Below are positions 1 to 10,567 of a stretch of DNA of 64,000 nucleotides, one piece after another (position 1 is the stretch's first letter; every line of letters starts with the position of its first letter). The stretch lies in contig JAAVTG010000001.1 in NCBI GenBank assembly GCA_011947345.1, positions 62,001 through 126,000 on the forward strand, given 5' to 3'. The notes under the pieces were generated by a model. It did no database searches and was not told the DNA's origin. It saw nothing but the letters and a program-made list of their open reading frames with translations. The position numbers and the translations under genes were made by a program. Origin of the DNA: Phytophthora quininea (taxonomy: Eukaryota > Oomycota > Peronosporomycetes > Peronosporales > Peronosporaceae).

Positions 1-509
1 AGGAGGCGCTTGAGTTGGACTCGCGCAGGCAGTGCATCAAGCGCAGGTGGGGAAAGACCGAAGGTTTGGACAAGGAATGAAGTGGCTGGCACAGACAGAG
101 GGCTCGGGCGGTGGGTTGCACCCATCGGGGACGGGCTGGGTCCGTGTGTGGATCCACCTGGCCGTGTGTGCGCCGAGGCCGGAATGAGTGTGTCCGCAAG
201 GACAAGGATGGTCTCGGTGTGCGATGCATATTGCGTGTGAATGTACCAGTCTTACTTGCGGGAGACAGCCGTCGCCGTGCTGGCGGGACGGTGCCGACAA
301 CGTCTTCACCCGTTAGCCTTCTCTGTGGAAACCGAAGGAGGTCCGGGACCCCGGGAGTACGTCGTTGCTAAGTGAGGACGGTCATGTTGCTGAAGTGCCT
401 GTTCTATTGAGTGTCCCTACACGTCAGTGTGTGTGCATGAGCACATGAGTGAGAGTACCCCGCTTGATGTTTTTGCCAGGAAGAATGGATGTGGTCAGGA
501 GAGCGCCGA
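1..509. other. No recognisable gene
   Basis: Short overlapping ORFs occur on both strands but none has recognisable motifs. The kinase remnant that begins near 510 has no visible N-lobe here, so this stretch is where its 5' part is missing or too decayed to see. Confidence 0.4.
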
Positions 510-2378
510 CAGCTGATTTGCGAGCACATGAAGAACGGGTCTCTGGCTGAGTACGCAGAGAAAATATGTGGACTACGGAGCGACAAATTTTGAAAAACAG
601 TTTTAAATATCTGTACGAGGCGGCTTTGGCTTTGCAGTTTCTGCACCAGCGGGGCCTTGTGCATGGAGATGTTCGAAATGAGAACATTTTGATCGGTGAG
701 GACGGCATCGGGAAACTGGCAAATGTGGCCCACGCTGTTCCGCACCAAAGCAGTGGAAGCAAAAACTGTCCTTGACGTCTGACATTCTCGCTTTGGGAAG
801 TGCTTATCCAGCGCTACCGATTTCGTTATTTTTGACAGCGATAAGCTACAGGAAGAGGTCTCGAGACTGAGGGTAGACATTTGCGTAAAGGAACGTTGCA
901 CGATTGCTGCCATTGTTTTTCGATTGAATAGTTTACAAGACATGGTGGCCCAAGAGGAACCCGAGGAATGTGTCCTGGGTCTATCTGCTTCTGTCGGCGA
1001 CATCTTCGATAAAATGAGCGAGATCGAGGACGCTGTGGAAGGAATCGACAGTGAGCTTTACAGAAGCCTGTTTGGCATACTTACAGACTTCTGCGAGAGA
1101 GTTTTAGATTCTAGCCCTTCCATCAGTGCGAAAGCGATTGAAGATGCAGTCATGGTTCTCCAAAATATCCATGGTGCTATCGATCAGCAGCAATCTCAGT
1201 CCAATTTTGCGATCCAACGCCTCTCTTCCAGCCGCGCGACAGATTCATGTCTAGATTTCTTTAGAAGGCAGATGACATGTTTCCTGAATGTGTTGGGTGC
1301 TTCTGCAGTGGTCCTCCGGGAGTTCGAGCAGCAGTGGTGGGAGTTGTGTAAACAACAGATCGATGTGTTTGTGTCTGAACTAGACAAGTCTCTCACCCTG
1401 CTACACGCTGCTGATGAAAAGGATTTATTAGCCTTGCTTCAGCAAGAGAGGCAAAACGAAAGGTACTCCCCAGGTCAGCGCGAGGTTATCCAGAAGGCGG
1501 ACGACGAATTAGTCTCAAAGCAGTCGGACAAGACACTCGAAGCCCTTCCAGAATGGTTCATAGGGTCTTACGAGCTTGAAAACGAGGTCGAGTTTGCTCA
1601 TGGCGGCTTTGGTGTCGTGTCTCGAGCGACGTGGCTGCAATCGAAGGTGGTTGTTAAGAAAATGCTCATGGATAGCTGGTCTGCCTCGGCATCGGCCAAA
1701 CGACAAGAACAGCGACAAACCTTTCAAAAGGAAATATCGTTGTGGTTCTCGTTGAATCATCCGCATGTAGTGAAGCTGTTCAGTGGATGCCACATCGGAA
1801 CGCCATTCTTCGTTTGCGAAGAAGCTTCGAACGGTCCACTCGATAGGTACTTGAAAAAGCATCCAACCGAAGTGTGGCAGAAGCTATACGAGGCTGCTCT
1901 TGGACTGGAGTATCTTCATGCACGAGGCATCATTCATCGAGATTTAAAATGCGACAATATTTTGGTCGGCAGTGACGGGAAAGCGAAGTTGACAGATTTC
2001 GGTCTGAGTACGTAAGCAAATGCTGGTGCGGCAGACCAAGGGGCGGTAAGTGGTGCTGTGCGGTGGGTGGCTCCGGAATGTCTGAATGGGGAGCAGGCAA
2101 TCTTTTCATCGGATATTTTCTCGCTTGGCATGTGCATCGTCCAGGTATTGAGTGGACAGCTGCCGTGGGGAAATCGTCTGTCGAACGAGATGGTAAAGCA
2201 TAACGTAAGAAAGGTAGAATTTCCGGTACGCCCTCCTGGATTTACAGACTCGCAGTGGCTACTTGTGAAGAGGGAGTGCACGCTTGTCCCGTCAAAACGA
2301 TTACACGTTCTTGTCGCCGTCCAGCGGTTGAAACAATTTGCAGAAAGCCCTGTGAACAGGATTGGGTCCGCATTTTAG
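510..2378 (+). pseudogene. Tandem TKL-type protein kinase, degenerate
   Basis: Two kinase modules follow each other. Module 1 starts at the hinge (LICEHMKNGSLAEY near 513), changes frame, and reads LVHGDVRNENILIGEDG near 655-700, then KLANV where DFG should be; it shifts frame again near 780. Its C-lobe end ([13 protein letters not shown]) runs without a break into a roughly 200-residue helical linker and module 2. Module 2 has a Gly-rich loop ([10 protein letters not shown]), VVVKK lysine, HRDLKCDN catalytic loop and TDFG. It is then cut by TAA at 2013-2015 between DFG and APE; the same frame continues as VRWVAPECL to a full C-lobe ending at 2378. A GTAAGC overlaps the stop but the nearest AG would give an intron of about 25 nt, so splicing is unlikely. 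Family: oomycete TKL kinases with coiled N-terminal regions. The 5' end is missing. Homologues lie at 10568-15316 in the opposite orientation. Confidence 0.75.
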
Positions 2379-3169
2379 GCTTGTAGGACTGTTGTGCCAT
2401 GAAACTGAGGCGGATGTGGAGGCAGAAGCAGTCGATGATCAGAATCCACTTGGAGAGACGAAAACTGTCGCGAAATAAGATCGACGCCGACAATCTTATG
2501 GCGCCGTATCGCCTCGACAACTGGAACTCTGGCGAGTACAGCGCTGCATTTGGGGCTAGCCTTAAAGCTATTGCATCGAGAACCATGAAGGTGATGACAC
2601 AATTCCATGAGCAGAAATCGAGGGTGGATCTTGTGAAAGCAGTGTTCCGGGGATTCCCCTGCATCGTCAGGTGGACCGGGTTCTTGCAAAATACTTTATT
2701 GCACCGGACGCTGGCGTTCACGCTTGGGAAGGCAAATGCTCGGAAATTTTGTGCGGTAAAGTAGTCAACCGTGTTAGTTCCAAGGTATGGCACTAATAAG
2801 CGAAGTCGTGGATAGTATTCGTGCAGCGTGACCACATAGGAAAATTGCTGCTTTGGGTTTTCGACGAAAGTTGTCAAACAATCTCCTGGTGGCTTGGCTC
2901 AAGAGGACTGTTCACTGCAGACTTCCGCATGGTGTTTTGCCAACGAGCAATCACGAGAAGCCCAGAGCACCAACGGACAGGATATATTTTTGTCAAATGG
3001 CTTTGTGGCCTTGAACTTACCTTGCACTCCAACAATAGGCAGACTCTTCAAACCGAGCACTTCTGGCATGTTCCGGAGCTGTCCAAATTTACTCTGCGGT
3101 TGCTTGTTTCTTCGCCACTTTCTTTTGTGTCGTCTCGGAGAACTCCTTGCAGTGTGCATCGTGTCCTTG
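2379..3169. other. Intergenic, no recognised gene
   Basis: Open frames of 121 aa (+, 2399-2764) and 211 aa (-, 2242-2877) overlap each other. Neither shows a domain, signal peptide or repeat that I can recognise, so neither is called. The 3' part contains the promoter and 5' leader of the membrane-protein gene at 3170. Confidence 0.35.
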
Positions 3170-4194
3170 ATGCCGCCGTCTCCAGTAAAACTTCGAGGCA
3201 AAAGTTCGTCGCTGGCTGCCGATGACTTGGAGGATCGACGCATCCACTCCATCTCAGTGAGTGACATCAACGATGTCGAGGAATGTCATGGCGTCGAAGT
3301 GATCACGACCGACTCGGAAGCTGAAATGGTTCGCGACCCGAGAAGAGAAGAGGAAGAGCCGATGACCAAGGAGCGTCGGCTTGCGTTTAAACAGTTAGAG
3401 CGGTGGCGTGCAGCCATGAAGAAAAGGTCTCATCGACTGCGGAAGAAGAATCGATGGGGTGCTAAAACTCAAGCAGCGTACGACGAAGAGCTGGAATTCG
3501 ACAACCTTTTCGGTAGCCGCAGCACCTACGGCCACGAGGTTCGTCGTCGCCTATTTTACTGTTTAAACTACCAGAGCTGACGTTGTGTTGATCCTTCTTG
3601 CAGCTTCAGGTTGTGAGTTATCCGTGGCCACTTTGGATTTTCGGCACTCTGATCATGATCGGAGCTGCCATCTTTGCCAACCACATCAACGGACTGAAAG
3701 ACGACATCGATCTGCAGCACGCAGACTGGTGGAAGTATCTCGTGGCAGGCGTGATCTTCGTCTTGGGCTTTTTCCTCGCTGCCAGTGGCCGAGTCGAAAC
3801 GTTCTATATGAACAAGGAGGAGCACCGTCTAGTGATCCGATCCAACAAGCCCTTGTGCTTGACGAACCGCTACGAGCGAGTCTTGGAACGAGATATGCAC
3901 GATATCACAAACATTCGCGTCGAGGCCTCGGGAGACTTCAGTGGTGACGTTGATACTCGCTCGTACAAGATCCACATTGACTTTAACGACGGCACTCACG
4001 CCTCGGCCATTGAGCGACGCTCAAAGCAAAAGACTTTGCGTCGGTGCCGTCTTATTAAATCCTTCGCGGCCAACTATCCAGCCGTCATTGCTCCGATACG
4101 ACGTGCCTCGGAGCGCTTTCAACCTGTCGTCAAAGTGACGTCGGGCTCGCCATTGCGCCACGCCATCACAGCACCATCCAAGCTACGAGTTTGA
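3170..4194 (+). CDS. Two-TM membrane protein, two exons
   Basis: Model: exon 1 3170-3538, intron 3539-3603 (65 nt, GTTCGT..TTGCAG, phase 0), exon 2 3604-4194, giving 319 aa. I chose ATG 3170 because upstream in-frame sequence looks like UTR; it begins MPPSPVKLRGKSS. The first 120 residues are charged and probably cytosolic, with a Lys/Arg-rich stretch (KKRSHRLRKKNRW). Exon 2 opens with two hydrophobic segments (PLWIFGTLIMIGAAIFA and YLVAGVIFVLGFFLAASG) separated by a short acidic loop. A soluble C-terminal domain of about 130 residues follows (DITNIRVEASG, YKIHIDFNDGT, KTLRRCRLIKSFA) that looks conserved. I do not recognise the family and assign no function. The clean intron, continuous frame and ordinary codon use argue that this is a real expressed gene. 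Confidence 0.75.
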
Positions 4195-4433
4195 GGCTGC
4201 TATCCACCTCACCTTTACTGCCAAACTAATCGACGCTGATCAGTTGTTATTGTTTTGTGTCTTCGCTTGCCCTGGTCTCCAAAACGTGCTGAGTACTTCC
4301 TAAAACTATTCCATCTATACCTCTCTTCGTGACTCCCTACAATCACCGAGCGCTTCCAATCCTCTTCGGAGCAGCTGCTCAAGCGGGTTGGAGATTGGAG
4401 AGCTGCCGCAACGACTTGCTTTTTTATTTACAA

Positions 4434-6651
4434 TCACGCCTTGAGGTCTTTGGGCTCCTTGAACATCACCACGACGGCTGTCACGTTGTCCGTCGATCGC
4501 TGGTGGAAAATTGCGTACTCCACAATCGCCTGCAGACAAATAATTAGCACAGAAACCCAGTCAACGTTGAAAAGTGTACTGCAACCCACCTCAACAGCCC
4601 GCTGGATGTCCCCGAGCCGGGCAATTTTCTGCCGCATGAAGTCGACGGCCTCTTGGTCCTTGAGTACATCGTACAGCCCATCACTACCTAGCAGCACGAA
4701 CTCGTCGTCGTCTGACAGCTCAGTCACTGTGATTTCGGGCGTCGGGATCACTAGAGGTCCCTTGAGGATTTCGTTCGGGTTGACAGGCAGTTCCTGGGAG
4801 TCGTAGTCGCTCCGAGGCTTCGAGTCCACGTCCTCTTTCGGCGGCTCTGGCAGATCAAACTGCTTAAACGGAGCGTCTCCGAACGCACGAGACACAGCGA
4901 GCTCGCCCATGATGCGTCCATGGATCACAAAGCCGCCCGTATCTCTAATACGCTGGGCCTCATCGGGCCGACTGGGCTTGTGGTCATTGGAGAGACGAAC
5001 AGCCTTACCAGCACGGCTGAGAACGGTCCGAGAGTCGCCCACATTCGACACAAACATGGTCTTGCCAGCGACAAACACTGTCGTTGCTGTGCTGCCTGCC
5101 TGAGGTCGCTCCGATTCGCTCAAAAACTCCTCGTCCGTCCGCTCAAAGGCAGTGGTTAGTCGCTGCGTGACCATCGCCTGCAGCTCTTCCGCCGGCTTAT
5201 TCAGCAGTGCCTTAAGCTCCGTCTTCTTCAAGAAGAACGACTCGATGATGTTGTGGTGCAGTACGTCGCCCAGAAATGCCGACGCTTCTTCGCCTCCGTG
5301 TCCGTCATACACGGCAAAGAACGACTGGGGATGCATGCTAAGTCTACTCAGTGACTCAATACACAAGTCCTGGATGATGGTATGCGCGTCCTCCATGTGC
5401 TTTCTAGCGCCCATATCCGCATGCGCGCCAAAGTCGAAGCGGTTCACGGTCAAACACGTCTGTGCCACCAGTAAATCGTCGCCGATCTCGAGTCTGTAGG
5501 GCTCCTGGTAACTTCCTACGAGCTTCATGAACGTTCCGTTGGTCGAATTCAGGTCCACCAAATAGAACTGGTTGGTCAGCTCGTCGAACCAAATGGCCGC
5601 GTGCTTCCTCGACAGCTCACCGTCTCCCGTATGGATCTTATTATCGGCCGAGCGTCCAATCCCCGCTCCTTCCCGGCCAATGGAGAACTGCGTGCCCGCC
5701 AACTTTCCACTCAACGCAGACACTTCCAACGTCTGTGTCGCATCATGGAACGCCGTGACTAAAAAGTCCGACTTGCCCACTCGAAACGACACGTGCGGCT
5801 CCAATGGCCATTGCATTCTGTCCTCCGAGTCGTCCTCTCCGTCGCCAGTGCATGGACTCAAGCGCACAAACGTGTCGCTGGAGTTGTCTCCATTGGCCAA
5901 GTAAAACCTGCCGCGACTGTACAGTACTTTGGCGTGGTCTTTGGCGGCCAGGAGCTTGTCCGCCGGGATACTGGCGACATTCTCCGGTCCATTGCCGATG
6001 CCTCCGCCATTGGTATCAAAGCGGAAACTCGTGACCGTGTCTTCTTCCGAAAACGCCGTCATTTTGAGCACCACGTGGCTCCATTTGTGCTCCAAATAGG
6101 GTGGGTAGTCATCTTCATCGTCTAAGTGGTCGCCACTCAGAGGAGGCGACGACGTCGACGACTCGGACGATTTGGGAGCGAGCTTCGAGGGTGACGGCGG
6201 CGCGTCCGCCCTGTTGGCCACTGGCTCCGCCTCCAGGTCGTCTCGGACTTTGCTGTTGGGGGCGCTCTTGCTCTTACTCTTGGTGCTGCTGCCGTAGCCG
6301 TTCTGAGACGACTTGACGCTCTCGCTGCTGGCGTTGGAGCGCAGCAGACGATTCACACCCGAGTTACGGGCTCGGACGAAGGAAGTGGAGGCCTTCCGGC
6401 CGTCCGATTCTGCTTAGAAAGAGAGAGAGAAAGGTTAAATATTAGGATGAAGAGTGTAAATGATCTTTTAGGACGCACGTGGTGGCTCCAGTCGCAGTGT
6501 GGAGGAGCGTCGTCTCTCGATATCCTCGTGCTTGCGAGCCGCTACAGAGAATCAGGCCATACTGGTCAAAAGAAGGAGGGCTAACCTTTCATCAAGCCTT
6601 CCCACCTTTCATCTTGAGCGTCTGCACGTCCTGGCCCTTGTCGTCCGCCAT
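4434..6651 (-). CDS. FHA-domain protein phosphatase 2C, four exons
   Basis: Likely a Mg/Mn-dependent Ser/Thr phosphatase. Model on the minus strand: exon 1 6651-6606, intron 64 nt, exon 2 6541-6479, intron 66 nt, exon 3 6412-4590, intron 4589-4530 (60 nt, GTGGGT..TGCAG), exon 4 4529-4434. It gives 675 aa starting MADDKGQDVQTLK, with all phases matching. The last intron is in frame, so an unspliced reading adds 20 odd residues before AIVEYAIF. A Ser/Lys-rich leader is followed by a weak FHA-like segment (HAKVLYSRGRFYLANGD), a clear FHA domain from about residue 280 (FSIGREG, ELSRKHAAIWF, LNSTNGTF) and PP2C from about 365. All metal and phosphate motifs are present: RKHMEDAH, FFAVYDGHGG, VGDSR, LAVSRAFGD, LGSDGLYDV, STDNVTAVV. 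FHA binds phosphothreonine, so the enzyme is probably directed to phosphorylated partners, as in plant KAPP, which has the same domain order. TKL kinase genes lie on both sides; any functional link is inference. Confidence 0.9.
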
Positions 6652-7578
6652 GGTGCTGTGGCTGCAGGAGCTTCCTGGCTCTAGATGCTGCGAGTGTGTG
6701 AGGCGGTGGCAGGGGGTCGCCCGGTCGGCGCGAGCGGGAGCACGGCGAGGGCAGCAAGTTGGAGACTTTACGGCTCCGTTCTGCTCTGCCACGACTGCGT
6801 CCCTCCCGGCAATTTTACCAAAAATCGAGCCTATCAGACGGCTTATTTCATGAAGATGGCTCTTGCTGCTGTCCAAATCCTGTCGCGAGGCGTCTTGGCA
6901 CCTCAGCAGATGGAGTTGATTAACCACCTGCTTGGAGTTTCCTTTATGTTTTTCTGGAGTGGTGACTCCAACAGGCCGATGGGCGCCACGCGTTTTTGAT
7001 GTCGTCACGGTGCGACGGTCACAGGGCGGAACACTGCTGCTTTCCAAAGAAAACAATTCGCCCAGATAGCGATGCTAGCCATCTCGACTGCCAATATTCT
7101 GTGCCAGATGAGCCATTGTAGCACATGTACACCGGCAGGAGAGAGAGAATATAGTTGATTACCAAAAGTCAAGCGAGGTCGGGCGGAAGGAAACGCAGCC
7201 TAACTGTATAATCTCACCATGGATTCCAATCTGCCGATAAATAAACTGGCAAATAATCATAGCCATCGTGCTTTCGATAAGAAGTTTGTCAAAGTGTTTT
7301 GGGTAATGTAGCCACCCTAGGTGTGATTATCACGCCAATGGAAGTCAACAAAGTGTGATGTGTGTTGTTGAATCAATGTTGAGCACCACTGCGATACCAC
7401 CACCGACGCGACCTTGGTGTTTCCTCTGCAGCGAACTCATAAATTAGGTGTTTTCCATTAATCCGGTGCTGCTGCTACTAACTTGGAGGCTGCTTCTCGC
7501 CATCGCCTCCGACTTGACTTGGGGGACTACACACTCACTTGGTTGGACTTGGACTTGGACTCCCATGGATGGACGCGC
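6652..7578. other. Intergenic: PP2C promoter and 3' end of membrane protein
   Basis: Lies between the PP2C start and the stop of the next minus-strand gene. Open frames here are shadows or run through PP2C exon 1. I see no motif that defines a promoter. Confidence 0.4.
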
Positions 7579-9606
7579 TCAGTAGTAGGACGCGTCGGTG
7601 AAGCGACTGGCCTTGTTGTCCTGGTAGAACGACGACGCGTCGCTGTTGCCGCGGTCAAAGCCGCTGATGTTGCTGCTCTGCGCGCTGCTCTGGTAGCTCT
7701 GGGCATAGCTGCTCTGCGCGCTGCTCTGGTAGCTCTGGGCGTAGCTGCTCTGGTAGTCGGTCGACATGCGGTACTCAGTGCACTCTGACTCCATGAACTT
7801 GCCATTGCTCTGCAACGCGGAGCTGCGGTCGCTGGCAGTGGAGCGAGAGTCGCCCGGGGAATACTGCGAGTCTGTGGCGGACTCGACTCTGGACGCGGCC
7901 GTGCTGCTGGCGTCGGTGCTTGCGCGGTTGCGGCCGGCCGTGTTCCAGGCGTTGCTGGCCTTGGACATATCGCGGACCGAGTCGCCATCGGAGTCGCCAT
8001 CGAAGTCGCTCTCGATGTCGGAGCCGAACACGTCGTTGTCTTCCTCGCTCCTTTGCATGCCAGGGAACTTGGCGATCACCTGACTGGCCTCCGAGGACGG
8101 CGCCATACTGTACGCACTCTTGTCGTAGAAGGATGACTCGTTCGAGTAGCCCGAGTAGTTGCTGCTAGAGTTGGTGTGGCCCGACCGAGCGAACGATGGG
8201 ATGGACGATGCTCGAGAGTCCTGTGCCATGTCGATCTGACTGCGCGGTGTCAGCATGTCGAGATTCGGGTCGTTGTAGTTGATGCCGGAGCTCGGACGGC
8301 TGGGGCGACTGTGGCGACTGTGGCGGCTCGGGTACCGATACGGATAAGGCTCCTGGTCGTACTGATCCTGCTGGTTGTTGACGGGGTAAAAGTCGTCGTC
8401 GTCGTGGTACTCCATCGGGGACATGTTGGTGTTCTGGTGATAGTTGGCAGCGATGGTCGACGATTGACCGGGCACGGGTCTGTTGCCGCCATTGCGCCCG
8501 GTCTGAACAGCGGCAGACTCGACCTCGTCGTCGTCGTCGTCGTCATTCTCGGCCGTCTTAATGTACACGATGACAGCTACAACCAAGACCACAGCCACCA
8601 CACCACCCATGATCAGCACTAGCGTCATTGTACTGGACAAACCAGACTTGCCAGACGACGCTGAGTCGGTCATGACGGAGTTTGCTGTGCCAGACGAAGA
8701 AGGCGATTTCGACGACGACCTCGACGACGAACTCGCTTGGGTTGCAGGTGCTGGCGTCGAAGAAGATTTAGTCTTCGCGGAGGAGGTGCTGGAGGTTCCG
8801 GTGGAGGACGAGTCCTGCTTCTTCGAGTCCGAGCTCGACGATTTCAACTTGGATTTGGACTTGGACTTGGCCGTCGAGTCGCTGCTTGATCCAGACGCAG
8901 AGGTTGAGGGCGCCTTGGTCTTTTGCTTCTTTGTCTTTGGTTTGGTCGTCGCTATGGTCGTCGACGACGAGCTCGAGTCTACATTGGACGCCGACTGTGC
9001 TGCATCCGTCGATTTCGACGGCGATTCCGGGCTCGACTCCGTTCCAGTCGATGCAGAGTTCGCCGTCGGAATGGCGTTTGGTGCGGGCGTCGTCTGCTCC
9101 AAGTACGGTGACTTGGTGAAGACAGTCTTCTTTTTCTTCTTGGTCGTGGAGTTACCTGAACCTGAACTGTTGTTGCTACTGGGCGAGGCTTCCGACTCCT
9201 TGGAGAAATTGTCCTTTTTGGCCGACGAGTCCTTCGAGTCCAGGGCAGAGAAACCCTCTGTGACTCCTGAATTCGTGGTCTCGGAGTCCGTCGTCGCCCT
9301 CGGGGTTTTGGTCGTTGCGCGCGGGGTCTTCGTCGTCGCCTCAGGCGTTTCTGTCGGAGTCTCCGTAGCCGGTGTGGGGGTTCTCTGTGTCGGCGTGTCC
9401 GTCGTTGGCGTGGGGATCCTCCTCCTGGTGGTTGGCGTCGGCGTTCCTGATCCTGACGACGGCAAGTCCGCGAAGGTTAAGCCCGACGTGTCGGTGGTCC
9501 CCGACGCGTCCCGCGCCGATGAAATCTGCGCCTCGGTAGTGGCAAGAACCAGCAGGGCAAACACCACCGCCAGTTTCAGCCAGCGTCGATGGCGATGGAT
9601 CTGCAT
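7579..9606 (-). CDS. Mucin-like single-pass membrane protein
   Basis: 675 aa from ATG 9606. N-terminal signal peptide (WLKLAVVFALLVLATTEA). The outer region of about 300 residues is almost entirely Thr, Pro, Ser, Lys and Gly, first TPTP/TPTE/TTKTPRA repeats and then poly-Ser with Lys pairs, as expected for a heavily O-glycosylated stalk. One transmembrane helix follows at about 326-350 (LVLIMGGVVAVVLVVAVIVY), then a stop-transfer and acid run (KTAENDDDDDDEVE). The cytoplasmic tail of about 320 residues is Ser/Tyr/Asp-rich and ends in repeats of SSYAQSYQSSAQ. The type I topology and composition suggest a wall-associated or adhesion-type sensor of the Wsc/mucin class; that role is inferred from architecture only. 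The frame is intact, with no lesion. The overlapping plus-strand ORF of 371 aa is its antisense shadow. Confidence 0.85.
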   Translation of the reverse strand: MQIHRHRRWLKLAVVFALLVLATTEAQISSARDASGTTDTSGLTFADLPSSGSGTPTPTTRRRIPTPTTDTPTQRTPTPATETPTETPEATTKTPRATTKTPRATTDSETTNSGVTEGFSALDSKDSSAKKDNFSKESEASPSSNNSSGSGNSTTKKKKKTVFTKSPYLEQTTPAPNAIPTANSASTGTESSPESPSKSTDAAQSASNVDSSSSSTTIATTKPKTKKQKTKAPSTSASGSSSDSTAKSKSKSKLKSSSSDSKKQDSSSTGTSSTSSAKTKSSSTPAPATQASSSSRSSSKSPSSSGTANSVMTDSASSGKSGLSSTMTLVLIMGGVVAVVLVVAVIVYIKTAENDDDDDDEVESAAVQTGRNGGNRPVPGQSSTIAANYHQNTNMSPMEYHDDDDFYPVNNQQDQYDQEPYPYRYPSRHSRHSRPSRPSSGINYNDPNLDMLTPRSQIDMAQDSRASSIPSFARSGHTNSSSNYSGYSNESSFYDKSAYSMAPSSEASQVIAKFPGMQRSEEDNDVFGSDIESDFDGDSDGDSVRDMSKASNAWNTAGRNRASTDASSTAASRVESATDSQYSPGDSRSTASDRSSALQSNGKFMESECTEYRMSTDYQSSYAQSYQSSAQSSYAQSYQSSAQSSNISGFDRGNSDASSFYQDNKASRFTDASYY

Positions 9607-10567
9607 CGCGATTCCCCGGCTGCAGTTCCCGGTCCCTAATCGTTCGCTGCGCCCTCTGTATTTGTTCGGCCCCTAGATGTTTCCGCCTGCGCTGCACCAG
9701 ACCGTCCAATTGCGCGCTTTCCGTCTCCGACGTAGGAGTCTCGACGGAAAATGCGGTGTGCGGGGCATCGTGCTGTTGAGACTGCGTCCGAATGTAGGGG
9801 ACTAACACAGCGGTCGATGCCATGCACGCTTCGCACCGACGCGGCGACTCGATTCTGCGCGGGAGTGATTCCCCATTGCGATCGGCCGCCCCAGCTGGCG
9901 GCGAGCAACACAACTCACAGTCGAACACCATGAGCGCGGTAGGCTTTGACTTGGCGGGCTCGGGGAGCGAGCGATATGCCGTTGCGATCGCCATGTCACC
10001 TTCGATGCAAAAGTTCTCGCCACCCCATCGCAGGAGCAGGTTCCTCCGTGCACTTGCCCCACCGAGCGATCACTTTAGCTGTACAGTAGTCCGTCAACGT
10101 GACGGCGGAAGCCGGAGTCAAACGCCGAAAAAGGCAAGTTTGGGCTCAAGGTGTCGTCCACAGCAACGGCAACAGCACCGACGACACCTCAAGCTGAGGA
10201 TACTTTAGTCATCCCACTCGTGCTGCTACCAACGCTCGCCAGCTGGGCTGGCGGCACCGTCGAATTTGCAGACTGGCGGGTCAAGCTGCCCCGGTATCCA
10301 TAGGACGGCGACCGCGGTGGTTGGTGCTGCCGTCTCCTCGAACGACAAGAGCTGCTTGGATGTCGAGTTGATGTCGATCTCTAGCCACACAGGCTCAAGA
10401 TTTGCAGCGTGTTGGTGGCATCCATGTGGTCTGCAACGGCTCTAGATTACTGCACGTACATACACGGCGCGTAGTTGCCTTTGGAATTCCGACGGTCAAG
10501 TGTCCTGCCGAATTAAAGCTCCTCCTACTCTCCCTCTCTACACGTCCTTTGTGGTCTGGTCTCAACG
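9607..10567. other. Intergenic, no recognised gene
   Basis: Upstream region of the mucin-like gene and 3' flank of the kinase. A 128-aa plus-strand frame (9822-10208) has no recognisable feature. Confidence 0.35.

Noticed and set aside
404..1003. 199-aa minus-strand ORF
   Set aside because: Antisense to the first kinase module and the linker, which are recognisable on the plus strand.
2009..2034. Possible intron removing the kinase TAA (GTAAGC..GCAG)
   Set aside because: It would be only about 25 nt, far below oomycete introns.
2242..2877. 211-aa minus-strand ORF
   Set aside because: It overlaps the end of the kinase and has no motif, signal peptide or repeat; the long frame may be chance.
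8561..9676. 371-aa plus-strand ORF rich in Asp/Val/Glu
   Set aside because: It is the antisense of the Ser/Thr-rich mucin-like gene; its composition follows from complementing TCN and ACN codons.
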